Positions 1 to 11,930 of a stretch of 64,000 nt of DNA are shown here, one piece after another. The translations under genes and the position numbers were made by a program. Under the pieces are notes generated by a model that had not been told where the DNA came from, searched no databases, and saw only the letters and a program-made list of their open reading frames with translations. The stretch is taken from NCBI RefSeq assembly GCF_964340395.1, contig NC_135550.1:10595408-10659407 (forward strand), in the 5' to 3' direction. The first letter of the stretch is position 1; every line of letters begins with the position of its first letter. This DNA is from Glandiceps talaboti (Eukaryota > Hemichordata > Enteropneusta > Spengelidae).

Positions 1-369
1 TAAGGTGTTTGCAGACGCTTTTGAAAAGTTTTAAAACCAGAATGCATTTCACAAACATGTCGTCTAGCAAATTAGCGATAGTGAATGTGAGCATTTTGAA
101 TCACCTTTAAACTCACTGTAAAAACTCACAGAATTGTATATTGTCTTATTTTAATAATATTGTGTTTTTTTTAGATTGTATTTTGAGCCTAAAGACAAAT
201 TTCTGCATTTCCATATGAACAATAAAGTTATTGAATGGAATTGAATACTTGTAAGGAATGATGTGGTCACCTTGTAAATGTTATCATATGGTACACTGTC
301 AAAAAGGTGACGCTTATTTATAATTAATTTAATGTACATATGTTATATTTCTCTCTGTGTCTCAAAAAG
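1..369. other. Upstream intron of the SLC25A29 gene
   Basis: This stretch precedes the first visible exon and ends in an acceptor-like aaaaag. No exon is recognised. Around 190-250 it contains an AATAAAG followed by TTGAATGGAATTGAA, which resembles the end of an old non-LTR retroposon, but the copy is too short to call. Confidence 0.5.
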
Positions 370-2080
370 GTACGTTTACAAACCCAAGGTACAACTGGAG
401 TGCGCTACAATGGAACATATCATTGCTTTTCATCTATCGTCCGTCAAGAATCGGTAAGTGTAAGAATATATGCTCTCAAATTTAATCCTGCTTTCCCCAA
501 TTTGTAGATTTTTGTGTACAAACACAAAATCCCCCCCCCCCCTTAGAAAGAAGAGTAACATCAGTATTATGTATGTGTTGTGCCAGACACTAGGCTGGTG
601 GGGAGTCAGTATGTTTTATTATTCATATGATTATATATGTATACATTATTATTCATACCATGATTATACAACCAACATGCAACATGTTAGACATGCACAG
701 ATAATATTTATTGTCAAATGTATTTATAGGGTTGGACTAGGGTAGTTGCAAGACAATTATTTCCCTTCCCCTTTTCACATTAGCTATTGATGTACATATT
801 TATCCGGTAAAATGTATTTGTAATTTGTAATTACTATATATTGTTGGGAATAAATTATCATTATTAAATTTTTGATATTTATATCAAGTCCATGAATAAA
901 TTGAAAGTGACAGTTACAGTACTCAGTGAATTAGCTTAAACATAGTATTCACTGAATTTAATTTGAACACAGCATGACTCCACTGAAAAAAAGAGGGGCT
1001 CAGTTCCTGCATCGTTTTTGGGAGCAGAATGTTTGGTTTTATGACTGTATGATAAATTGAAAATTTATATGCATAGAGTAATGGACTAACTGATACTGAT
1101 AGTGAACATCATCAAAGTACGAGAAATTATTGTAAAAGTAATAGCCTTGATATATGCTAAACTGGCTGCTATGTAAGAAAAACAATGTTTTGCATTGTTA
1201 GGCATGGTACCCACCAGTACAAGCAATTTCCTAATATCAACATTCGACAGACATGTCATGCATGATAACTTTTGGGTTATTTTGGTTTTAGGTTTTGGGG
1301 CTGTACAAAGGAATGGCATCTCCACTTGTTGGACTCACGTTTATAAATGCCATAGTCTTTGGTGTCCAGGGCAATGTTCTCAGGAAGTTTGAAAAACCGA
1401 CCATTTGGAGTAACTTCATAGCTGGAGCTGCTGCAGGTGGACTTCAATGCATAATATGTTGTCCAATGGAATTGGCAAAGACAAGAGTTCAGATTCAAGG
1501 TCAGGGTGAAAGTAGGAAATACTACAGCACCCATAGTCATACATACAAGGGTTCCATTGACTGCATCACCAAGATTTACAAAGCGGAAGGCATCAGAGGA
1601 TGTTATCGTGGAATGAACGCCACTCTGCTCAGAGAAGTGCCTGCATTTGGTGTCTACTTTGCAGCCTACGAGTTTTTCTGTTCCAATTTAGAGAAACGTC
1701 ACCCAGGTGAGCACTTGGGACTTGCTTCTCTTCTAGTTGCAGGTGGTCTGAGTGGTATGTGTTCTTGGATGTCTACTTACCCCGCTGATGTCATCAAGTC
1801 ACGTCTCCAGGCTGACGGTGTCGGCGGTGTCAACAAATACAAGGGCATCATCGACTGTGCAATTAAGAGCTACCATGAACCACACTCCGGGGGTTTTCTG
1901 GTCTTCTTCCGTGGACTCAATTCTACTTTGCTCAGAGCGTTTCCAGTGAATGCTGCTACCTTTGCCGTTGTTACCTTGTTTCTAAGGTATGCAAGAAACA
2001 GTGAGCCCAGAACAAAATGTGTGGAGGAACATTTGTATTCGGATCACGTATCTCTTATTAAGGTGGCAGATACTCGATAA
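370..2080 (+). CDS. SLC25A29: SLC25A29-type mitochondrial basic amino acid carrier (5' partial)
   Basis: Mitochondrial inner-membrane carrier of the SLC25 family; the mammalian orthologue exchanges arginine, lysine and ornithine. Two exons are visible: 370-453 (28 codons, preceded by aaaaag, donor gtaagtg) and 1292-2077 plus stop TAA 2078-2080 (acceptor ttttag). They join in phase 0 through RQES|VLGLYKGM. Exon 370-453 starts with VRLQTQ, just after the first-repeat PxDxxK motif, so the N-terminus (about 24 residues) lies upstream of the window. Second- and third-repeat signatures are present: PMELAKTR and PADVIKSRLQADG. FINAIVFGVQGN, ICCPMELAK and LLRAFPVNAATFA agree with vertebrate SLC25A29 better than with SLC25A20, A45 or A47, judged from memory. 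The C-terminal tail is short and has no recognisable motif. The next gene in the same orientation is YY1, 11.5 kb away. Confidence 0.93.
454..1291 (+). other. Intron between the two visible SLC25A29 exons
   Basis: The intron runs from gtaagtg to ttttag, 838 bp, phase 0. It is AT-rich with a C-run at 531-542. I see no additional exon or recognisable mobile element. Confidence 0.8.
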
Positions 2081-3600
2081 ATGTGATTCGGGATAAATAC
2101 AGACATGCAAGATATCTTGCAGCTTTGTAGTCAAGAGAAGCATTGATGTTTCAAGACAGTGACTTTTTCAGTTTGAAATATCCTCAGCTCTGTAGCAAAC
2201 TACTATCATGCGTTATGCATGTACAGCACTTCATGACATGTATTATGTACAAGTTAAACCATACATCCTCCACCAACAGGTGGAGGGTCTATGGTTAAAC
2301 AAACCCTTCATTATCTGTACTTTATAAACTATGTCTTTCAGCTTCCCCTTCAGATGTTTTTTGCAACTGTCAGTTTTAAGACCATTTTGAATGCTTTTGT
2401 CAAGATATATGGTTTCGGGGTGAAGCCCTGCTATATCAAATGAATTAAGAATATAATGCTTCATCCACAGCAGTGCTTTTACAATGTCAGGTGCTTACAT
2501 TTTGTACCACTAAACAATTTAGTTAGCCATAAATCATCTTGTGGTTTGTTTGTTTTTACAAAAAAACCTACCTAAAGATCTTTTTGATCATCCATTTGTA
2601 ATTCATATATAAATGGAGTCCACTCTTGATATTATTGAGTAAAGAAAATCTGTCTTATTTTCCTATATAAGCAATTGTCTTTTTCTAATTGTATGCTTGT
2701 GTCATGTTTTATTTTTGTAGTCATAAGTTAGCTATATTACCATTTAGTAGAACTTTGGAGCTTCTGTGGTAAAAAGTATGGTACAATGTATTTATGTACT
2801 TTGACTCTCTGAATAGAATATTGGATACTTGTCAGGTAGTTGCTATTTTCCTATGTTTAATTAAAAGACCTGGTCATTATTTAAACAGGTTCCCACTAAC
2901 ACAATTGAATTGTTGCAGCCCCCCCCCCCTCCCCCTTCAGTAATGCATTGTTGCCCCCAACAGTAATGATTGGTATGACTGCACATTTATCAAATGAGTG
3001 ATATAATTTAAAACACTGAATAGAAATTGACTGTGGTCTCTTCCATACTGTTAGTGATATAGGAATGTGTACTCTTGCCGAAGTTGTATTTTACGCCGAA
3101 GTACATGTGGCATGCCACGATGATTATGCTCTATATGCTTTAACATGTAGAAGAATTTTATTTTTTGTACCTAATTAACTGAGCAGCTATATTTTATGTC
3201 AGTATATTCCAGGTGTATTTTGAATATTCAGTTGTATTTATTCTCTGTTTCACACTGTGACTTGTATTACATGTATTTAGATATGACTTAATATAACACA
3301 AATCTCGTCATATGGGATCCACAGTGCCTAACTTAAAGTAACGCACACAATGAATCTATTTTCTAACACTTGTTGTGTGAATGAATACACTTCATAGCCA
3401 TACACATTATTTCTGACAATGCAATTTTGAACTTTGAACTTTAACCGGGCCAATATAATAATGTTTATGGTATGAGTATTGGTAGAAATAGTAGCACATT
3501 ATTTTGTACCAAAGAAAGCTTTGACCAAATTTATATTTCTTCATCAGATTGGTGAAATGTGTTATGTAATATTTCACAGTAAATAACTTTTATTTTGTGT
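2081..3600 (+). other. Probable SLC25A29 3'UTR and flank
   Basis: Non-coding AT-rich sequence follows the stop codon. No canonical AATAAA is seen nearby, so the transcript end is not placed. A 22-bp-arm hairpin lies at 2253-2300. A C-rich run is at 2920-2934. No other gene is recognised. Confidence 0.45.
2253..2300. repeat. Imperfect 22-bp-arm hairpin in the SLC25A29 3' region
   Basis: Arms 2253-2274 and 2279-2300 are reverse complements with three mismatches around a 4-nt loop (aaca). The core is CCTCCACC/GGTGGAGG. Related wording (GTGGAGGGTCCATGG) recurs at 62540-62554 and a CATAGACCCT stem at 8597, so it may be the remnant of a small fold-back element rather than a gene-specific control hairpin. 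Confidence 0.7.
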
Positions 3601-4129
3601 TATGCTTTATTTTGATATAAGTGTACTGTATTATGAGTAGCATGGACTTCACCAAATGACATTTTAATATTTGTTTGTTTGTAAGCTGGTTTTCCCTTTT
3701 TCTATCGTCTATTTCTTTCCTAAAATCTACTGTTTTCAGAGATTTACTGACATATTTTTTCCGCTTACACAATCACTCAAAGACTAGCGATGTGTGTGAA
3801 TATAATAACATAAAGCGATACATATTGAATATAGGGCTTACATTGAGCTTTGTTTTTTTGGTTGTGTGGATGGACCACATTGTTGTGTCATATCAGTTAT
3901 ACAGGTATTTGTGAATTGTAAATGTTTCTTTTGAGATACTGTAAACAAAAATGCAAGCAATACATTTTCTTTACAGGGGGAAACTTAAATTAACATCTGC
4001 AAATAGTATGTAATAACATTTCCATCTCAAGGATGGCATACTAATTATAATATAAGTTACTACATTAATAATGTAATTTTTTTTTTTAGCACAACTGAAC
4101 TGAGGTTCAGTGTGCTGTAGGGAATGTTG

Positions 4130-4131
<2 letters not shown>

Positions 4132-4184
<53 letters not shown>

Positions 4185-4221
4185 TGTGTGTGTGTTTGTG
4201 TGTGTGTTTGTGTGTGTGTGT
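4132..4221. repeat. (GT)n microsatellite with TTTG interruptions
   Basis: About 90 bp of GT dinucleotides, interrupted by single TT steps in its 3' third. The following sequence (4222-4440) resembles a dispersed repeat, with a 'ccaaaactactgg' phrase also seen near 9585. Confidence 0.95.
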
Positions 4222-5462
4222 AAATGACAAAGTCAAAAACAGGCAGACTGATTGCCTTGATATTTGGTGGGGACATTACTTGGGGTGTGTAGATGGAAAT
4301 CAGAGATGTGTATTTGGTGTAAAAAATGTTATTTTTAGTTAAAAACTCCAAAACTACTGGGCAGATCAGTCTGAAATTTGATGGGAGCATTCATAGGGGT
4401 GTTTACTTCAAGAATTGCTCATGACATGATGAGCCATAGCAACATTCAAATACCGTGGTGCTACAAAGCCATTGGCGCTATTTTTCTTTTACAAAATTTT
4501 TGATGTGTATTTTGAAATATCGCGGTATATACTACGTGATAGTTTTTGCAAGTGGTTCAATTTATTTTTGTAGTTACATGTATACTACCCTAGTAGACAG
4601 GAGTAATAGCGAGTGCCTTTAATGATAACAGCTTTTCCAGTGAAAATTTCATTTACAATTGCATGTTTATAACCATACGGGCAATACAACCATATTTGAA
4701 ATTTGTATGTTGAATGTAAAATTAGGACTTTGACAAATCTACATACAGTGTGTGATGTGAACGCAAGTCAATGGAAAGCCAACACTTTTTAGTAATCATG
4801 ATAATATTGGTCATGTCTTTTATAACGGTATTGAACTTGATATTTCATGACTCGTAAAAAAAATGTACTTTGATGTCATCTCACCATTATTACATTTGGT
4901 ACATAGGTTTTAAAAACTACATAATTGTATGTTACATCACTCCACTCTGCATTGTAGCTGAGTTTAAGATAATCAATTTGACACCAAATTTGATACCATG
5001 ATATGTAGACTATGCACTATTTATAATATAATGTATGGATATATTTGGAATTTGTAATTCATTCATGTATATGGTGATGTTGCATGAAATCATGCAGCTC
5101 TGCATCACAAACAGTGGTTGTTATTTCATAAACAAGGTAGACATGACTGCGTTTACACAAGCTAAACAATGTAGCTCAGCTCTTGAAACAACTCTCAAAT
5201 TATTTCAAGACAAAAACGACCACAGAAGTGGCACATGTAACCATTGTATTCATCTGCAATATTTCCTGCTTCCATGCTGTTGTAAGGTATTTGTATGCTA
5301 GCAAGCAGACACTTTTTAAGTATGCCAGTGTAGTGTTTTGTAAGTTGATAGAGTACAGCATTTTATATGAAATTGAAAGACTAGTTCAACATGACTTTAC
5401 ACGACGTGAGTACATCAGAAGGGAGTTTTCATGTTGGTTCTAAAATGCAAATCATGTTCTTT

Positions 5463-5650
5463 AGTCCTGATACAGTCAACCCAGCTGTATAAATTGGGAG
5501 CTGGTAAGATGTAGATTACTCTGAAGGATTTAATCCATATGGGCTACAGTGGATTGTATACTTCTAAGGGTGCTAAAGAGCTGTTCTGCCGACTTAATAA
5601 TTGTACAGTGCTGATCATAGCATTCAAATGCTATAAAAAATGAGTACAAT
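5463..5650 (+). mobile_element. 5'-truncated SINE of family A
   Basis: This stretch matches the central and 3' parts of the tRNA-derived SINE at 19083-19465, in the order 'ccagctgtataa-ttggg', 'gaaggatttaatcc' and 'ctgcaatrg-ttgtatgct'. The tRNA head with its internal promoter is absent. It is an old, diverged copy, recognised only by comparison within this window. Confidence 0.6.
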
Positions 5651-6162
5651 TACTATATCATATTATATTATATTATCGGGATATAAGTGTGACGACCCAA
5701 TTAACAATACAGCATAGTAAATGTGGCTAATTTTACGCAGCATTTAGCAACCTTGTAGAATATATAATACTTAATAGCAAAGCACCTCAATGTCATAGAT
5801 AACTCGCCATATTCAGTTGATATACTCTGTTCTGTATTTTCTACATGGCAGTTGTCAAGGTGATCTTGGTCAAGTATTTGCAAACCCCCATTGGTCCTTA
5901 TTTGCAGTAAAATATTCAGGCAGCTTTTTGTTTCAAAAACATAATTTGATTTGTTATTTGTGCCGTGTTAAGAGAGAAAATTGACTACAGTTCTAATTAT
6001 TGCCCAATTTAATCTTGCATTCAATGAGTGTAAGGAAAGAAGGAAGTGGTTTTGCCTTAAGCAGTACAATGCTGTTGCAGTCATGACCAAAAAATACATG
6101 TTAAGTTATGGTGGTGATGGTGGTGGTGGTGGTGGTGATGATAATTGATCATGATGATGATA

Positions 6163-6372
6163 CAATCTGATTTAAATCTGATGGGGTGAATGCAGCTCAA
6201 TTTCCTTATTTACTTCCATTTCCTTTGGTTATTGTTTTCGATATTCATTGTTCTGGGAGTGACAGCCTTCTGTAAACTAGAACAAAATCGAAAACAAGGG
6301 ACAATATATGAAGGAAGTAAGATGAATAAATAAATCAAGCTCTGTTCACCACATCAGATTTTAATCAGATTG
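6163..6372. mobile_element. Fold-back (palindromic) element flanked by GAT/GGT repeats
   Basis: The left arm (about 6163-6245) and right arm (about 6285-6372) are diverged reverse complements that share CAATCTGATT, AAATCTGATG, GGTGAA, ATTTACTTCC-like text and TTGTTTTCGAT. The centre lies near 6250-6285. The left edge abuts a (GGT)n/(GAT)n run and the right edge abuts (GAT)n at 6375-6422, as if the element sits in, or carried, a triplet microsatellite. Confidence 0.65.
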
Positions 6373-6374
6373 AA

Positions 6375-6380
6375 GATGAA

Positions 6381-6422
<42 letters not shown>
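6375..6422. repeat. (GAT)n microsatellite
   Basis: An uninterrupted run of about 14 GAT units, directly next to the right end of the fold-back element. Confidence 0.95.
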
Positions 6423-7190
6423 AAGAGCGAGATAGTAAAACTTTTGAATGTGTGATTAAATTGTGCTAGTTTTAAGCCTGATCATGTTTGTTTATAATTA
6501 TATACTCCATGTTTTCCACCTTCTTTTATATTAAATCTAAGAAAACACTTTAAGTGCTTATTATGTCCTCAAGTCATAGGATAATAGAAGATTAAGATAT
6601 CTAATATGTATGAACTGATATTTAAGAAGATGTCTTTGAAGAAATGTAAAGTATTTTTCTGCTGTAAATGTACAGAATTTTCTGTCAAACAGAATTTGAA
6701 GAATTCAGTTGAAGTATAACTTAAATGAAGTTAGTGCAGATTCTTTCTCACTGTATGTAATGTCATGCTGTCTACATAGCAGATTTCTGTCTTTTTTATT
6801 AGTAATATGCCAGTAGTGTACATCTTTTTAAGTCCAAGAGTTAGTAAAGATATGAGCAAGTAGAGATGTACAAATTGCACCTTGCACATCATATAGCAGA
6901 AATGTATTGATACATTTCATTTACAGACTTACTAATTATTTCATGTCAAATTATGATTTAAAGATATTTTTGTGTCAAAATTTACAACCATAAAACTTTA
7001 CCTGATATGTGTTTTGTTGTCATCAAGTATTTCTGTATATTTTATTCAGTATTGCTTGATAATATAAGTTTGGTTTTTTTTGGCCTTGTATACGTAGGGG
7101 GGCATTGCAGTGTTTATTTTCAAAGTTTATGCCATTTTACTTGTAGAAAAAAAACCCAGGGACATTGGATTTCCTTTCTTGAAGTTTTTA

Positions 7191-8125
7191 TGTGTTAAAG
7201 TGGCCATATGGATGGGAAAACATAATGGATGTTTTGTTTTTTGGATTTTTAAATAATGAGGCATCTTTACTATTTTTTACTATCTTTTACATATATACAT
7301 ACATACACACACACACACATACATACATACACACATACATACATACACACATACATACATACATACATACATACATACATACAGACAGACATACATACAT
7401 ACATACATACATACATACATACATACATACATACATACATACATACATACATAAATACGTACGTACGTACGTATGTACGTACGTACGTACATACATACAC
7501 ACACATACATACATACATACATACATACATACATACATACATACATACACACACATACATACATACATACATACACACATACACACACACATACATACAT
7601 ACATACATACATATATACATACATGCAAACAGACAGACATACACACATACATAAATACGTACGTACATACGTATATATGTACGTACGTATGTACGTACGT
7701 ACGTACGTATGCACATACATACATACATACATACATACATACATACATACATACATACATACATACATACATACATACAGGAAGTGATTTGTAAACAAAT
7801 TGGGTGAAAACAACTAATCACTCAATCACAAGTAATCAAACTATTTATGTATGGTGATGTTTAAATCTATGTGAAAGTGACAGATGTGTGCAAAGACTGG
7901 ACATGACAGTGATTACTTGTGTTTATCTAATTTGTTTACATTATGTACATTAACAGATTCTTACATTTTATTTGAGTTATTTGCAATTATTGAGTTCTGT
8001 AAACACAGACTTAGAGTGTGTTGTTTCATATTGTTTCCAGTGGAAAAACATAACAAAGTTAGATATTTTAATTAAAAATCCGAAATAAATAACCAATTTC
8101 TCATCCATATGGCCACTTTAACACA
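7191..8125. mobile_element. Fold-back element, family GGCCAT, carrying a large microsatellite
   Basis: An exact 24-bp terminal inverted repeat is present (7191-7214 and 8102-8125, containing AAAGTGGCCATATGGATG). It continues inward as a diverged inverted repeat through a TTTTTGGATTTTTAA-like block. Inner arms CACAAGTAATCA (7827-7838) and TGATTACTTGTG (7910-7921) are also exact reverse complements. Most of the interior is the ACAT microsatellite. The terminal sequence is shared with the element at 30974-31333. No transposase ORF is seen, so it is non-autonomous. Confidence 0.75.
7290..7782. repeat. (ACAT)n tetranucleotide microsatellite with ACGT islands
   Basis: About 490 bp of ACAT/ACAC/ACAG units. 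Two patches are rich in ACGT/GTAC (about 7457-7492 and 7656-7710). All apparent long reading frames here are repeat artefacts. Confidence 0.97.
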
Positions 8126-8489
8126 ATATGTACTGTGTATGGAAGTTATTATTTTCATAGATGTTTTCCCACTTCAATAATGTTAACACATTAAGCCTAC
8201 TTATCTTGATGCCACGTTTACCTCACAATACTTTGTGCGTGTGTACTTGTGAGGTTAATTTAGAGATCATTTATTACCCCGGGTACCTGGACTATTTTGG
8301 TTGGTTGGCATTCCTTTTTTGGGGGCCATAGTATCAAAGAGCTGTAAATGGTCTTCACTGTCATCGCTGTTACCCCTGGGTTTGTTTTAAAATAAGATTG
8401 ATGTGGTAAGCGCATGCTCTTTATCCAGTAGCTGAAATATCACCACTCCATACTTCATAGTGATGTGTGAGTTTAGCTGAGTTTAGTTG

Positions 8490-8670
8490 CCACCTTATCT
8501 GGTAGAGGTATGCAAAAATTTGATTCTGAACAAAAGAAGTATCTATTAATCTTACATGTAATGACCCCTCAGATAAGATAATACTGATGGGAGAACCATA
8601 GACCCTAGAGAGACATAGATCCTGTCTTTCTAGGGTCTATGAACCTATGATTCAAATATTTGGGTTGGAG
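8490..8670 (-). mobile_element. SINE family B copy interrupted by a hairpin
   Basis: It matches the family B consensus seen at 35500, 53062 and 57268: 'ctggtagagg', 'ttctgaacaaaag', 'agataagataatactgatg', 'gagaacca', then '-gattcaaat'. A 45-nt hairpin (8597-8641) sits exactly where the other copies read straight through. The tRNA-like B-box lies on the minus strand in this family. Confidence 0.6.
8597..8641. repeat. 19-bp stem, 7-nt loop hairpin
   Basis: CATAGACCCTAGAGAGACA pairs with the reverse complement at 8623-8641 with a single G-T mismatch; the loop is tagatcc. It interrupts a SINE copy and shares CATAGACCCT with the hairpin at 2253-2300. Confidence 0.8.
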
Positions 8671-9589
8671 TGACTCTCATGTAAGCACAACAGCATGCAG
8701 CAGTCACAGCAAAAATATTGACCAACCAAGATTGTCCTGAACCTAAGTTATCTCACACAACATCCAAATTTGTCAAACCTAGCAGGGCAAGTCATGTCTT
8801 CCAACTAGCCCCTAATAAGTTGTATTCCTTGACCTTACAAGTACTGGTCTAACTGAACAGATTTGTCGCTGTTGATAGCCGCGTTAACCATTAGCTAAAC
8901 AATGGTTACAGGTGTGTACGCAGCGACGAATTTATCAGTCTACTACTTGACAAACCAGCAATAGTAAATCACATCAACGGGGATCAGCCAAGTGTTACTA
9001 GCACGCTGGAGAAGTTACCCCATGAATTACTAATCACGCAAGATATGAAGGAATAAGAAAATATGTTGTCTGTATTCAATATGATATGTAAGAGTGAAAC
9101 ATCACAATTTGTAAGATAATGATTTGAATGTATGATATGTTTGTATGTACAGCAATGACTTCATTTTAATTAATGCGTACATGTATATGATGGCTATTTA
9201 TCTTGAAAATAAAGAATAAGTTAATAAGTATGTTGGGTGTGGATCTCGTTAAATATTAAGTAACCTGCAGTTATCAACTAAAGCACTCCTTTTTGTAACC
9301 AAGGTGAGCAAATGGTTACACAGGAACTCAACGTGTGAACTGTGTGACCCACATCTCTGTAACTCATGGAAAATGTGGTTACTTCATATTTGATTTAAAT
9401 TTAAACTGTGATCATGAAATCAGAATGGTAACTAGACTATCACAAAGTCACTTTGGTATTTTTGACATACCATATTCCATATTTGGATAGTGTGAGTAAT
9501 TATACGTAAAATTATCACATAACTATGAACTTGGTATGTTCACAACCTTTAACTTGTTTTCCATGGTATCAGAATACTTGCACTCCAAA

Positions 9590-9835
9590 ACTACTGGAAA
9601 GATTGGTCTTAGGTACTAAGTGGATAAAAATTCAAAAAAATGTATGCTAATATGCCTAGCAACAAGACCATGCCCATAGCAACAGCCAAATGATGGTGTA
9701 TGTTGCAAAGATAATAACTGCGATGGGTATGCAAGTGAATAAAGATTCAATAAATTTATGCAAGTATGCCTAGGAACAAGACCACCGCCTATCCAATTGA
9801 TGGTGTGTATTGCAAAGCTGGCAACAGGCGTCCCC
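9590..9835. repeat. Two tandem diverged copies of a ~100-bp repeat
   Basis: 'aatatgcctagcaacaagacc..atgatggtgtatgttgcaaag' (about 9646-9710) recurs in altered form at about 9758-9820. The same text in reverse complement lies inside the hAT-like element at 16610-17013, so both are parts of one dispersed family. Confidence 0.6.
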
Positions 9836-10053
9836 ACATGATTTTAGTTTAAAATTAGACTGAAGGTGGAGTTCGGTACTGCTCTATCATTTATGGGGGG
9901 GGGGGGGGGGCTATCGACATACTTCCTCGAATTATCATCTGTTGTCCAAAACTGTTCATTTCTATGAAAAATTTCCACGAGATCTATGTAAAAAAAGTTC
10001 TGTAGGATAGTTTGTTGTTTAGCCAAAATGTTATTTCCATGGTGTTATGTTCT

Positions 10054-10055
<2 letters not shown>

Positions 10056-10090
<35 letters not shown>
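10056..10090. repeat. (CA)n microsatellite
   Basis: About 17 CA dinucleotides. Confidence 0.95.
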
Positions 10091-10093
<3 letters not shown>

Positions 10094-11394
10094 AACAAAC
10101 TACATGTGCCCCTTCACCACGTGTTTCTGCCAATCTTGTGTTTGTTCAAGTCTCAAAGGAACACAATTTAAGTACTTATTTGTTGACCTGCAAGACATTG
10201 GGTCATGGTTAAATTTTCCTCTGAAACACCCCATGCCATAAAAAATGGAATGATAATAATAGTACGTACAACTGCCACTCGCGCATAATGGTAGTTCCAA
10301 ACTAGTGTTCGTGTTTTTCATGATTATGAGTTTTATGTATTAAAAAGCCAAACTATGAAATATTTTCTGTGTATATTTACCATGCGATATTTTTTTAGTT
10401 TATGACGTAATTTTACTATCCGTAGGCCAGTGCCGGAGTCTGAGTGCCTTGAGGCCATGCCATAAATTTCAGACGTCAAGCCTTAGATTTTTTTTTGTGA
10501 CTACAGAAATACCATACACGCATGGTGACGTATACCCAACCACTGAAAGCCCCTCGAGTTTTCCATTTATCAAAATGACCTCTACCACAGACATAAAACT
10601 TTACGAGGTTTACGGTTTGAAAACTCGTTATTAGTAGAAGCAAAAAAAATGAGCTTGTCTATCCTTGAAGACAAATGATCATCCCATGTGCATGTGGAGT
10701 TTTATGGCATGTGAGACATGTGAAGGCAGTACTGTGAAGGGCGCCCGCATGTGGCGGTGTTTGCAGTTTGTTGGAGTTGTGGTCGACTGACTGTACAACT
10801 ACAAGTGTCCATATCTCGTTTAGTTTTAGGGTACATTTAATCCAGCCTGTACTAAAAGCTATTCATATGAGGTCAATAACCAAACGTACCAAACGACTTT
10901 ACGACTTAAAAATAAAAGTTGTACAACTTGAAAGTTTTGAGTTGGATCAAATACGGATTAATAAAAAATAAATCAAGTTTTACCCTTTTTAAGAACATCT
11001 ACATCGATACTAGGTTGTTAATTTCAGGATCATTTTATGAGGGGGACAGTGACTTATAATTACATATATATGTGCATGTTTCCAACCACCTGCTTTCGCA
11101 TGTTTCAGATAGCATATCATGTGATAACGTTGGCTCACATGACTGACGAGCATACACATGATATAATAATATACGGCACGAAATGACACTGTCTCATCTA
11201 TAGATTGAATTATATATGGTGTGTGATAGCAAAAACTACGACATGACTAAAGATATGAAAACGTACGTAACCCAAAAAGGAGAATGATGAATTTGAAGTT
11301 CAATGTCTCGAGTTGGACTGAGAGGCATCGAATTTATGATAATAATATGTGATTTGAAAATTAGGAAGGCGGCGCTCACCCGCGGAACAACAAC

Positions 11395-11930
11395 ATCGAA
11401 AACATTTTTTTTTTTTACAATACAATAATATCTTTATTATCTCAGCATGAGCAATTCTTTGTGCGACAGTAGAGAATACAAAACCATGAATTAATTTAAA
11501 ATAAAGTCATGATATACATTAAAATGTGTACAAAAATAAATACAATTCAAAAATGAAGAGACAATTCAATTTAAAACAAAGGCAGGCACATTCAGACAAT
11601 GGAACAATGCCTAACATGGTCCAGTAAAGGAATTGCTTTGAAATTCGGAATGAATATTTAGATTTAGCTCTGTTTGGTTTTTTTGTCTTTGGAACTCAAA
11701 ATTTTCGGTGACGTCTCGTAAACACCGCCAGGGATGTGGTACGAAGCTAGAGCCGTTATCACGTATCTCGGAAGTGTTTAATACGTACGTAGTACATCCC
11801 TGACGATGGTCACCGTAACGAGACTTGATTTTGATTTGATTTTGTAGAGCCGTTATCACCTATCTCGGAAATGCAGTACACCGGGCCCCTGACAATGGTG
11901 ACCGTAACGAAACTTGGTTTTGATTTGATT
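11395..11930 (-). mobile_element. Retroposon-like insertion with poly(A) tail, internally duplicated
   Basis: Read on the minus strand it ends in AATAAAG followed by a short spacer and a run of about 13 A (plus-strand T-run at 11405-11417), the layout of a retroposed 3' end. At its 5' side a ~100-bp unit ('cgttacggt..accatygtcagg..cgagata-gtgataacggctcta') occurs twice, at about 11745-11845 and 11847-11920. No coding domain is recognised. Confidence 0.5.

Larger units (their letters stand above)
8671..11390. other. Intergenic stretch between SLC25A29 and YY1
   Basis: Apart from the tandem repeat at 9590-9835, a G-run at 9895-9910 and a (CA)n run at 10056-10090, I see no gene. The open frames present are short, lack recognisable domains and use non-ATG starts. 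Confidence 0.5.

Noticed and set aside
7192-7821. Several 100-200 codon frames on both strands
   Set aside because: Same artefact of the ACAT repeat.
11040-11200. Possible short TIR element with GGGGACAGT / ACTGTCTC ends, and a similar pair near 25705-25795
   Set aside because: Shared ends are only about 9-11 bp with mismatches and no target duplication; too weak to list.
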